From contig NC_134678.1 of the NCBI RefSeq assembly GCF_024713945.1, forward strand, positions 5,580,001 through 5,644,000: DNA of 64,000 bases, read 5' to 3'. The notes under the pieces were generated by a model that saw only the letters and a program-made list of their open reading frames with translations, was not told the DNA's origin and ran no database searches. The DNA comes from Dermatophagoides farinae (lineage: Eukaryota; Arthropoda; Arachnida; Sarcoptiformes; Pyroglyphidae). This document shows, in pieces, positions 53,222 to 64,000 of the stretch (the first letter of the stretch is position 1; each line of letters begins with the position of its first letter). Made by a program: the position numbers and the translations under genes.

Positions 53222-56200
53222 TTAAGCATTTTGAGGATCAACCTCAATTTTGATCATCGAAGAAGTAATGGACGATGCAACTGTTGGCGTTGAATGAATA
53301 CCGGAATGGGAGGAGGAAGACAGAGGAGGAGATGACATTGGTGATACGGTTTTAGGTGGTGATACTTTCTTTGAAAGATTGAGCGGTTGACAATCGAGCT
53401 CATTGTCGGAGACTTGGGCCGCTGTTTGTAATAAAATAGGTCCTTGTGACGCCATTGGTGGTGCTACTGTGGCTGTCAGACAACGTTGAAGATGTGAAAA
53501 TGGATGGCCACCATTTGATGAAGATGAATGATTTGATAGCGCTGATGATGGCCGTGAATGAGCGGATGTTGGCGAATGTGCAGCTGTTGGGACATTGCTG
53601 ATGACTAGAAGTTTTTGGGATGAATTCTGTTGATCCACAAGGTATGTCGATGGTGATGGCGATGTTCGATATATTGGTTGTTGATGATATTGTGATGATG
53701 GACTTGAATTCGATACAATTCTGCTCTGTTCAGAACTGAATGGACATCCACCGCCATTGGAGGAGATATGATGAGAGTAAGGATAACCAGAATTTTGTTG
53801 TGCATATAGCACAGTAACTTGTTGCTGCTGCTGCATACCGACTAAATGCGTTTCCGAAGGATATTGGTTATGTTGATGCTGATGATTGTATTGTTGTACT
53901 GGTGCTGTTGCTGCTACAGATGAATCCTTCAAGATCGACATAGAAATTGGAGTTCCTGGTGTTGTTGCCGGTGTTTGCACGGCTTCCGTATTCATAATGA
54001 TATTGTGGATGAGATCGGTTCGTTTCAATTGTTGTTCATTCATGTAGCGCGATGGCTGTTCTAATGTTTTCAACAATGTCGAATGAGTTGAGGCCAATTG
54101 CGAAGTGGTTGATGTTGAAGACGAATGTGAAGTGATAACGCCGGTAGGTGTCGAAGTTACAACTGCGGTATGATGATTATTTGAAGATGTTGTCGATGGA
54201 CTATGTGGCTCTTCTATACGCGATCCAGTGCCGTTCCTAGCAGCTGCACGAAATTTCTTATGATGGCGATATGCTTCATCCATCAATTTGTTTGTATTGA
54301 CTAATGGCGGTGCTTGCAGGGCTCTTTTCAACACAGGCATATCATCAATGGTCTCGTGTTTTTCACTTCCTGTCTCCGAATCAGACGATGTACAATGATG
54401 AATATGATCTTTGGTGATTGGATGATTTGTTACTGAATCTTCGATTGCCGATTGTGGACTAGAACAGACACTGGGGGTTGGTGTTGGAGCACTGCCATTG
54501 CTGCTTTGTGTTTCTTTTCCTGATTCAATTCCAGAATCAGTTGGCGAATCGGCACGGGCTGTCGATTGATGGATGTGATTATGATTTTGATGACCATAGG
54601 TAGCAGCATCTTCTTCGACCACAACCATTGGTGATGGTGATTTTGTTGTATGTGATGAAGGCGTTGCCGGTGATGTACGGATATAGCTGTAATTGGCCAA
54701 CTTTGGTGCAGATGATGATGAGGAAGAAGATGTGGATGATGAGATCGATCCTTTACGTCCAGTACTTGAGGTTGTATTATCATCGGACGACACACCCGAG
54801 GACATCGAACGAGGTGAGCCGAAACATTGCTGTTGTTGACCAGATCCATTAGTGGCGCCAACCGAATCTTTCACTGAATCCATCCAAAGATCATGATGAT
54901 TGAGGTGATTTGAGTTAATTACATGGTTATGTTCGCCATCGACCGATGCTGGTGAGAAATGTCCCATTATCGTTGATGATGATGAGGTTGATGATGTTGA
55001 TGACCAACGATCGGGAGATTCATTTGATTGACTATCGGGTTGTACAGTTTGATGATGACCCGTGACCAATGTTGTGGTCGTAGTAATACCCGGATCCATA
55101 CGAGGACAGGTAGGTGTAGTATTCGATGATTGTTCCAATCCACCAAAACTTTTTCCCAACAATTTGTCTGAATGTAAGGCATTCAATGTTCGAAGATCGG
55201 GAATCTTTTTGGTCAATTCCACAAACAATGTATTAGCTGCTGCTGCAGCGGAATCTGAAGAATTATGTGGAAAATTTTGATGATGATTTGTCGCGATCGC
55301 TTTCTGTAGAACTTCTTCTAGACGTTTGTTTATTTTTTGTACTAAATCAACGTTTCTTAAACCAGGACGATCTAATTATTTAAAAAGATAAGCAATAAAA
55401 AAACACGTGGTTAATAAGGATAAATATTCCATTTGTAGAATAAGCTGTCATGCTATTATCGACAGACAGATACATATATAAACTTCTATACCGAATGGAT
55501 GAGAAAATGATCACATTGGTAAAAAAAAAAGACAAATCAAACAGAAACTAAACCCATTAAAATGGGCGTAAAATAGACACAGTGTTTGGCAAAGTTCTAA
55601 AGGGAAATGCTAATAAGATAATTTTTTTCTGTGTCTCAAGAACGGAACTAGCCTACTACAATGCTTACGACACTAGACATAACATATCGTATGTGTATGT
55701 GTTTGAATGAAACAGCAATCTGATCTAGGTCAAGGGAATATCTTTACACAAGCACAATGCAAACAACATTGGCTTTTTAAGGGAAACAGACGCTGTCGAA
55801 TGTACGCTATAGTTGTATGTATGTATCGATGACCTCGTAATATACAATATAGATGCAAATTATTAATCGTGCAGGATGTAGCACAATCAAAAAAATGAAT
55901 TATCTTGATCAAATTTGAATATAAGGAAAACTTACCAGGTGCAATAACAACGACGGCACAGAATAGGCCTAATTCTTGATCGGTCAGGCGCAATGAATTT
56001 AATCGTTCAGCAAATTCAAACATTGAATCGAGAAGGAATCGAGCATTCGATGCTGAATGTAATGAATCGCGTCTCAATGATAAACCATTTAAGCATACCA
56101 TTGAATTGGTTTGTGAATCAAACATACAAGCTAATCGAACCAATAAAACTTCAAATACACCAGCCTAAATTTACAAAAATAGAAGAAAATCGATAAATTT

Positions 56201-57912
56201 GATGAATATTATAGAAATTCGAAAAATCTTTCAATACAAACCTTGAGTAATGTGACTTGATCTTCTTGTGCTAGCATACTAAAACCGGGTATACGTTTAG
56301 CAAATTCCACAACACCATGTATGGCGGGAGAAAAACGTTCACTAAAATCTTCCATTAGACGATTAGTACCGTTAGCATCGAGTGTGATTGAATTTTGCGG
56401 TGGTAATGGATTCAATGGACAAGTCTATTGAAAAAAAATTAAGAAAAATTAAAAAATTAAAAAAAATTATTAATTTGTTAACAATTATAGAGTGTGTCAT
56501 CTCATATATTCAAAATATTGTCGATCTATCGATCAATCAAATAAAAAAACAACAACAACAACAAAAGACGATAAACAACAAAATCACAAGATGATCGAAG
56601 GACAAATTTTTCTTTCGCAAACTATCAATCCAAACTCCATAATCAATCATTTAAGGAAATTTCATATTTTCCATACACCCAACCAAGATAATCATTTCTT
56701 ATGATCTCAATCGTGACCCTGAAATTATTGTTCCATTTATGTTTTATTCTCTAAGAATATGTCTATTTTTCATCATTTGATAATGGTTGATGCAGAAAAA
56801 AAACAAAATTCACCAATCGATAATTGATAAATATCAACAAAGTAAAAAAAAGAAAGAAAAATTCACTGTAATTCCATGCATATATTATTCTTTTCATTAT
56901 TTTTCTTTCCTTCAATCGAACATGCCCAATTACCAGATCATTCAATCAAACGTGATGAATATCATGCTTGAAAATTATTACAAAAAAAAAATATTCAGAG
57001 AGAGAGAGAGAGAGAGAAACTTCATAACAAATTCATCAATCCAAAATGTGGATAAAATAAAAAAAAAAAATTTTCTACATTGAAAGGAATATTGCAAGCA
57101 AAATAGAGAAAAAATCGTTAATTATAAAAATAGCACATTATAAATTTTCACACATACGCAAAAACATACACACACACGGTGACATTGATTGCATTTGAAG
57201 CCATGTGAATCGTGTCCTTGATTATTTTTATTTTCACTTTTCTATCCGATATTTTGATTGCAATTACGTTGCAATGCAATAATATAATAATATATATATA
57301 GGAATAAGAATAACTTTTTTGTTTATTATTTGTTGTTCTGTTCAAAGGACAAATTTTACAATAAAATAATGTGGAACACAAAGGGCAAAGATTAGATTAT
57401 TTTATTTTTTGTCCAATAATAATATACTCAAAATAGTATCAAGGTTATGACACTTGAATGGAAAGAGAATCTGAATTGAATACCTAAAAAAAAAATAATG
57501 TGATGTTTGATTTTTTTTTTATTTTCAATGCCATCTAAAATCTACTATTATTATTATTATTATTCGTTAATAATTCATCAATGGCTTATCATTTATTTTA
57601 ACATGAAATGTCGCATATATGAATAAAAAAAATGGTTCTTTTTTGGTGTATTTGCGTGTATCTCACCAAAAAAAAAAAGAAGACCAAAAGACTTGATAGA
57701 ATGTGATTTGATATGATGATGATAATGATGATATACGTGTGTGTTTGTACTTATATAAACGTATGCGCACATCGATCTCAATGTCAAATTCATCCAACAT
57801 CCCAATAATAATGATGATGCTGATGATGATGGATATATAGTTTTTTTTATTATTGTATATAATATATGTATGTGTGTGTGTGCAATAATAATGTTTTGCA
57901 AGATTGTTCGGA

Positions 57913-57947
<35 letters not shown>

Positions 57948-60900
57948 GGTATGTGCGTCAATGTATATCTGTTTTTATATATATTTAGCCAATATAATGG
58001 CCTTGACATTGGCATTGATTTTTTTTTCTTGCATATATAATATAACGACGATCTATACATGTGTGTGTACTATGGATGAATGTGTACAATGTACATGGTT
58101 TTTTGAGACAATCAAGAATCAATCATTTACAATGTATCTTTTTCATTCAATCTATATATCTGATAGAATGATGATGGTGATGGGCAACCAATCAATCAAC
58201 ACCTCTATTTTTTTGAGTGATAAATATTAATTGATTAAATAACAATAATGATGATGGTTGGAAAGATTGTTTCTACAACAAATCTCACTTCCGTTTTAAA
58301 AGAATTTATATTTAATTTTTTTTCACTTTACACAAACTCTCAATTATATTTGGATATGCGAGAAAACAAAAACAAACAATGAATAAATAAACACACACAC
58401 ACACACACAAGATAACGTTGAGCAGATAGAAATTGCTTTTAAATATAAACAAACAAATAGATCAATATATATATGGAAAATAAAGTTTCATCATTTGGAA
58501 CAATCATTACAGAATAGAATCGAAGACAACTACTATATACCTACTATGTGTCACACGATTCTTCTATGAATTATTCTATATTGCATTATTATATGCTATA
58601 TATTGATCCATTAAATTTTTTTTTTTTTTGGCACTCTACATTCAGTTAAAAGTTCTTTTTTCATGATCAAGGAGACTTGTGACGTCAATATATCTATTGA
58701 CGGGGGTGTGTATACAATATATTGGTACTACCACCATTTTCAAGGTTATCTTTAAATGTTTTCTTTTCTTCAAGGATTCTTTCTCCCCTCGCTCTTTCAT
58801 TTCTTTTCCTCATTTCACTTTTCAAAATATATTGGGATATACTGCCATTTTGTACAAATCAAGTGTATTCGAATCATTATTATTTGATCTAGATAAAAAT
58901 TTCAGTGAAATGACGTTTGAGTATTTGTTTGAAAAAAAACAACTATTACTCAATCACAGGAAAAAAATTCTAAATTATATAACCAGAATCTAGAGGGGTG
59001 TCTCCTGAGGAGACTCCTTTGTATCTGTTTCTATTTTTTTTTCTCTTCTCTTTATTTCCAAAAATTGATTTTTTCTTCTTGGTATTTTTGGTTTGTATAG
59101 TTCCAATGAAAAAACAACCAAATACTGAATACTGTATACCATTTTGGCATTTTCATCAAAACAACAACAACCAGAAATTGGTAAAAAAAAATCGACTTTA
59201 AGGAAGTGAACACACACAAACATGTATGAGTAGGAAGATTTAAAAAAAAACAAAACAAAACAAAAAAGAAAAATCCTTGAAAACAAGAATGAATGAAAAG
59301 AATCTTTCTGAATGGCATTTCACTCTCAACAATACACAAACTTGCACTTTTGCACATATTCCCATTCAGGATGTTTCCGGTATATATAATACATGTATGT
59401 ATGTTTAAATAAAGCTAGATGCGTCGTATATTCTCTCTATTCTTCCTTGTTTCTATCATTTGATGATAATGATGATGTGAACGCATGCCGATTGTATAGT
59501 TATTAACAACAAAAAGGTCGAAAATACAGGAAATAATTTTTTTTTTCGTTCTACTTCTGGTTACTCATTAAAACAAAATAATAATAACGTTGACGACAAA
59601 TTTAAAGGAATGAATGAATGAATGAAAAAAAAATCGAATCAAAAACTTACCATTTGTGGACATTGGGCATAAATTGGTCTTGATCTGGCTGTTTCCAATA
59701 ATGGTGCCACTTTTTCTTTTGTATAATCACACGTTTCTTCATGTGCCCGTATTATTGATTGCATCAAATTCTGTTCATCTTCCAATAGTACTGATAATGC
59801 TTTTTCCAATGAATGTGCATTGACTTTTTGCATTGCTGCCAATATTTTTGCCTTTTCACGTTTCGGTACACGGCCAAATCGTACAGCTATATAAAAACAA
59901 TAGTTAATGATTAGTAAAAATAAATAATCATTAATTAATTTGAAAGAAAAATGAAAATAAAGAATGGAATAGAAAAAAAGAAATGAACGAATGATAACAA
60001 CAACAACAATGATGCAAACATATTTTTTTTAAGAATTTTAGTTAGGTTAAACATTTTTTTCTAGTAATAATAGATAAAATAACGGCTTACTACTATTTGA
60101 AGATGAATAATTATTGCTAGAACAAAAATAATCATCGATCTTGATTCCGTCGATGTGATATGATTTGGCAGGTATAAAACCGTTTAAATTATCATGATGA
60201 TTACTATTTTGTTCATTACATTTACTGTAATTGGCCGTATTCATGGCGGTTATCATGACGTTATCAATGACGCATGAATTCTCATTATTCTTACTACTAG
60301 TTGTTATTGATGATTGGTGTTGTTGTCTACCATCTGAATTCGAATCGCTACTACTATTAACGATTGTATGGTATTTATTTTTTCCATTATTTTCACCATT
60401 AGAAAATGGTGGTTTTATAGTTCCTTTAGATCGTAGATAAGAACTTAATAATGGCATTGAAGCAGCCAATGAATCATGTGTATCATTTTGATGTGCCTGT
60501 AAAAGAATCGATGATGGTGATTCAAATTGTGATTGATATAATGATGATGTAAATGGATATGCAATCGATGTTGAATGTGATTGTTTATTATGAGATCGAT
60601 GATTACGTTGATGATGATATGGATTATTGGCACCGGAACAATTAATTGTACGTCCACCTGATGATGATGATAATGATGTACGACTACCGGATATATATTG
60701 TTTACTATTATTACTATTTGTGGTTATAATTTGTCCACTAGTTGATACAGTTTGATCATCACTAGTTGAAACCTGTGATGATGATGATGATGATGATGAA
60801 GGGGATCGTGATCTTGATCTTGATGATGATAATGATTGTTGTTGATGTTTACGATTTGTTTGTGAACGAGATTTAATCATTTTATTATTATTATTTGAAT

Positions 60901-61336
60901 ATTTAGATGATGATGTAAGATGATTGGTCAATAATGGTGATTGTAATAATGTATGATAATCGAATATACCACCACCAATAGGCTGTTGTAATAATGTGGA
61001 AAGAAAAGCCGGTACAGAAATTGAAGATGTTGATGATGGTTGTGTTTGTGATTGATGTGATGATGGTGGTGGTGGTGGAATAAAAGAAAATTTATCCACA
61101 TCAATACCATCATCAGAATGGCTTATATTATTATTATTATTTGTATTATGATTTAAAACCGTATTCGAACCGGTCAATAATATTCGTTGTAATGTGGATG
61201 TTGTTGGCATTATTGTATGATGATTTTTGGAACAACCATTAACATCATTCGATGATGATGACATACAATATGATGATGATGATGATGAGGATAACATTTT
61301 GTTTTTCTTTTTTTTTTTAAAATATTCATTTGTCAT
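53222..61336 (-). CDS. Eip75B: Ecdysone-induced nuclear receptor E75 (isoform without DNA-binding domain; gene continues right of window)
   Basis: A heme/NO-responsive NR1D orphan receptor, an early ecdysone-response repressor. Exons in the window: alternative first exon 61336-60091, then 59886-59651, 56424-56242, 56164-55936 and 55371-53222; total 1347 residues, all phases consistent. Exon two opens AVRFGRVPKREKAKILAAMQ, the segment just after the second zinc finger. The ligand-binding domain runs from TCPLNP to NALHSDKLLG. The long tail carries E75-specific blocks: SPTDSGIESG, DDMPVLKRALQAPPL, LMDEAYRHHKKFRA, LKRTDLIHNI and the CtBP-type PLNLSKK. The histidine of ALHSDKL, equivalent to a known heme ligand in REV-ERB, is present. 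No zinc-finger exon is visible up to 64000. Confidence 0.93.
55372..55935 (-). other. E75 intron between ligand-binding-domain exons
   Basis: 564 bp, donor gtaagt at 55935 and acceptor ataattag at 55372, splitting an Asp codon. No other feature seen. Confidence 0.65.
56425..59650 (-). other. E75 intron of 3.2 kb
   Basis: AT-rich with microsatellites: GA near 56997-57017, CA near 57165-57178, GT then TA near 57913-57950. ORFs inside are simple-sequence translations. No nested gene or RNA was recognised. Confidence 0.55.
57913..57948. repeat. Compound GT/TA microsatellite
   Basis: A run of GT units followed directly by TA units, inside the long E75 intron. Confidence 0.9.
60091..61336 (-). 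other. E75 alternative first coding exon
   Basis: An open frame of 415 codons from ATG, rich in Ser, Asn and His with no known domain. It ends at donor GTAAGC after one base of a codon, and the next exon begins with the two missing bases, so splicing is in frame. The gap to exon 59886 is only 204 bp and holds no zinc-finger exon. Confidence 0.75.
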
Positions 61337-64000
61337 ATGATGTGATGATAAAATTTAAATTGCACACAATAACAATAACAACAACAACAAAAAAAATTGC
61401 ACATTGAATTAAATTATCATAACAAATTAATCTGATCAAAAATTAACAACCAATTATCACTCAAAGAAAAATAAAAAAAAAAATAATTTATTCATTTCAA
61501 ACAAATAAACAACCAAAAATAACAAAAAAAAAAAAAAACAAACAAAAACGATAACAACAACAGGAACAGGAACGATTTTTTAAAAACATTCAAATTATTT
61601 AAGATGATGATAATATAATGGATTCAACAACGATGAATAGTTAACAAAAAAAAAATTGCTGATAAATATAACAAACGACAACAACAAAGCAAGGAAAAAA
61701 GAATCTAATTTCCAATGTCTATGGCGCCATTGTTAATGGTTTGCGGTATGACGCCGTGTAGAACAGTAGGTAAATGGATGTGTGAATCCTATGCTAACTA
61801 ATGACTGAATGAGCAAGAGGCTTTTTCTCAATTGGGCAACAGCTTGAAACAACAACAACAACAACAACAAATGACTGAAATACAGAATTTACAGAAGGAA
61901 AAGACACACATACACACAACACAACACATGTACACATACAAAAAAAAACCACACAGTGAAAATATAGACAAGACACACACACACACGTACAATGACGACG
62001 ACGATTAGGGAGATCCAAGTTCAAGTGCAAGGCTAAATCGCGCACGTCGTTCAATATCGGGATTCAATATAGCAATAATATTATATTATATACACATACA
62101 TATTTTATTAAGGGAAAAAATGAAAAAGGAATGATGCAAAAAAAAAGTAAGCAAGCAAGCAAACAAACAAACGAGCAAGCCTCGTTTTTCTCGCTTCTAC
62201 TGGTTAATGTGTTTTTGTGGGTCTATATCATGAATCAAAGCGTCATGTGTCGTATATATGTGTTGATTTTATTTTTATTATTATTATTATTATGGAAAAC
62301 ATCATAGAGTCGGCGTATTTTTCGATCCAATGTCGCCGTCGTTTCCGTCCCCTCGACGTTCATCATCAAAGTTATATGATGGCAAAAAAATAGGGGGAAG
62401 AAACAACAAAATATCATCAAAAACCGTATTGTCTAGAATATAATAACATATATGACATTTCATTTTCTTTGTTTTGATTCAATTATTGAAAAGAAATCTA
62501 AATCTAAACGGAATATATCATTTTTACCTAATGAATCAATCAAATATTTGATGACAAAAAATGATGAAAAGCCTATAATTTAAATTTACAAACGTGTTTG
62601 CGTGTCTTTTTATGTTTGGAAACGTGTTCACAGCAACAAAATTTCAGCAAACGCTGCAAAAATTGCAATATCTCTCTCTCTTTGTTTCATAGTTAGCTAA
62701 TTCCAATTCTAATCAATACAATACACATATATAAATAAAACGAAGATTTTACAGATTATTAATGAGAAAAATATTATTGCCGATTCAGATGCAAACCAAA
62801 CAAAAAAAAAACAAAAACATAAAAAATAACAAGACATTTTGAAATTATGCGTTTGCGTTTTTTTCTGGTGACCAGAATGATTCCTTTTTGGTGGTGGTGG
62901 TGGCGGTGGTTTTCAATAGTAATCAAAAAGATATAGCGGCAACCAAAAAAAACATACAGACATGTATCACATGCCCCTTAACAATTTCAAGGTTTTTTCT
63001 TTTCCATGACGCCCGGTAAGCTTAATGATCTCATCATTTGTTTGCCACAGCCATCATCATCATCAACAACAACAACAACAACAACGACGACGGCGACAAT
63101 ATTTAGCTAGTTACTTTTTCTCTGGCCACAATATAATGATGCAATTCTTAATGACCAAAAACTAACCTTTATAACTAAACCAAGGGAACAAAAATTTCAT
63201 ATATAATTCATAATAGAATCTCAGTTATATATAGAGAAAATTCTATTATCATTGGAATAACGAATATATAGTAGAATAATAATATTGACAACGAAAAAGA
63301 AAACAAATAATGCAAAGGGGAACAAAAAATTCTAGCATATTGAATTTTGAGAAAGGGAAAAAAATTCATGAATAAATTAAAAAAAAATGCGTGTAGGATG
63401 ATGAATATGGAACATCATAATAATGATCATATATGTATAAAGAAACAAAAAGCCTGTTGGGAAATTTTGTCATCATCATCATCATTATATATCAAAGATA
63501 TGGATAAACATACAAGAAATTGAAATTGTTTGCTTTGTAATTTATCAAAGACGGAACTTATTTGAATCATCAAATATATACCTGTTTAATCTGATATTGT
63601 TAGGAAATATACGTGTGTTTGTCTATGTATGTGGCTAGTAGTTTTTCAAGTGTAGTTATTATCATCTAATTTTTTTTTGTATATTCATTTCATTGTATTT
63701 GATTTTCATTCAAAATAATAGAATAATAAGCTACTGTTGGTTGATTTTTTCTTTCTCTCTCTCTCTCTCACTCTCTATCTCTATGATGTTTTTATCTGAT
63801 GTATATATATAAAAAATTGATAAAATTTGATAAAAACGGATATAATCATGACATATTGCTATTTTGCTATTTAAAATATGAAATTGGAAAAAAAAACCTA
63901 AAACACAGACATACACACGACAATTCAAGGTTAAAATCAACATTTACATTCTATATACATGAAAAAAAAAGAGAGAGATTTATCTATCTTTGTTTATTAA
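61337..64000. other. Right-edge stretch: E75 upstream or intronic, no supported exon
   Basis: AT-rich with CAA, CA and CAT microsatellites. It probably includes the promoter of the short E75 isoform next to 61336, and beyond it the intron that leads to the zinc-finger exons. No cysteine pattern of a receptor zinc finger was found on the minus strand, and ORFs here are simple-sequence translations. Confidence 0.45.

Noticed and set aside
57593-58060. 155-codon ORF in the E75 intron
   Set aside because: Built from CA/TA microsatellite translation, with no domain.
61794-62054. Cys-rich minus ORF near the right edge as an E75 zinc finger
   Set aside because: The cysteines come from a GT repeat and do not follow the receptor finger spacing.

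Overview
This window is eukaryotic nuclear DNA from an arthropod, most likely a mite. The evidence is AT-rich sequence, very short introns (mostly 50-80 bp, GT-AG), many GAT/CA/GA microsatellites, and arthropod-type genes (ecdysone-pathway receptor E75, a SMRTER-type corepressor, rolled-type ERK). The compact introns combined with long Asn/Ser/His tracts suggest an astigmatan mite such as a dust or scab mite; that placement is inference. Exon structures below were built by hand from splice sites, and every joined reading frame was checked for a length divisible by three.

Left part (1-21.7 kb): PITRM1 presequence protease (minus) and mitochondrial glutamate dehydrogenase (plus) lie head to head. 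Next come a SMYD-type SET/MYND methyltransferase (plus), a small RING protein (minus) ending 43 nt from it, and a 3160-residue SMRTER/NCoR corepressor (minus, nine coding exons).

Middle (21.7-29.7 kb): about 8 kb with no supported gene. It holds microsatellites, a pogo/Tigger-like MITE (22571-23023) and a 2.2-kb terminal-inverted-repeat element (26989-29205) whose two ends carry different tandem arrays built on the same GGTAGTGTAC core.

Right-centre (29.7-46.2 kb) is gene dense: an RFFL/RNF34-like ubiquitin ligase, a HExxHxxGxxH metallopeptidase, BOLA1, Integrator subunit 2, a SCAF4/SCAF8-type CTD-binding splicing factor, and two tandem intronless delta-9 acyl-CoA desaturases with a near-identical internal block.

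Right end (47.7-64 kb): an ERK MAP kinase with a GC-AG intron, then E75 (minus). Only the E75 ligand-binding part and one alternative first exon are inside the window. That first exon lies between the common exons and the zinc-finger exons, which must lie beyond the right edge, so it predicts an isoform with no DNA-binding domain. The E75 ligand-binding domain also lacks the usual helix 12 segment, as in vertebrate REV-ERB. E75 and SMRTER, a receptor and a corepressor of the class it is expected to use, lie about 31 kb apart. No bacterial-type system, CRISPR array, rRNA or tRNA was recognised.
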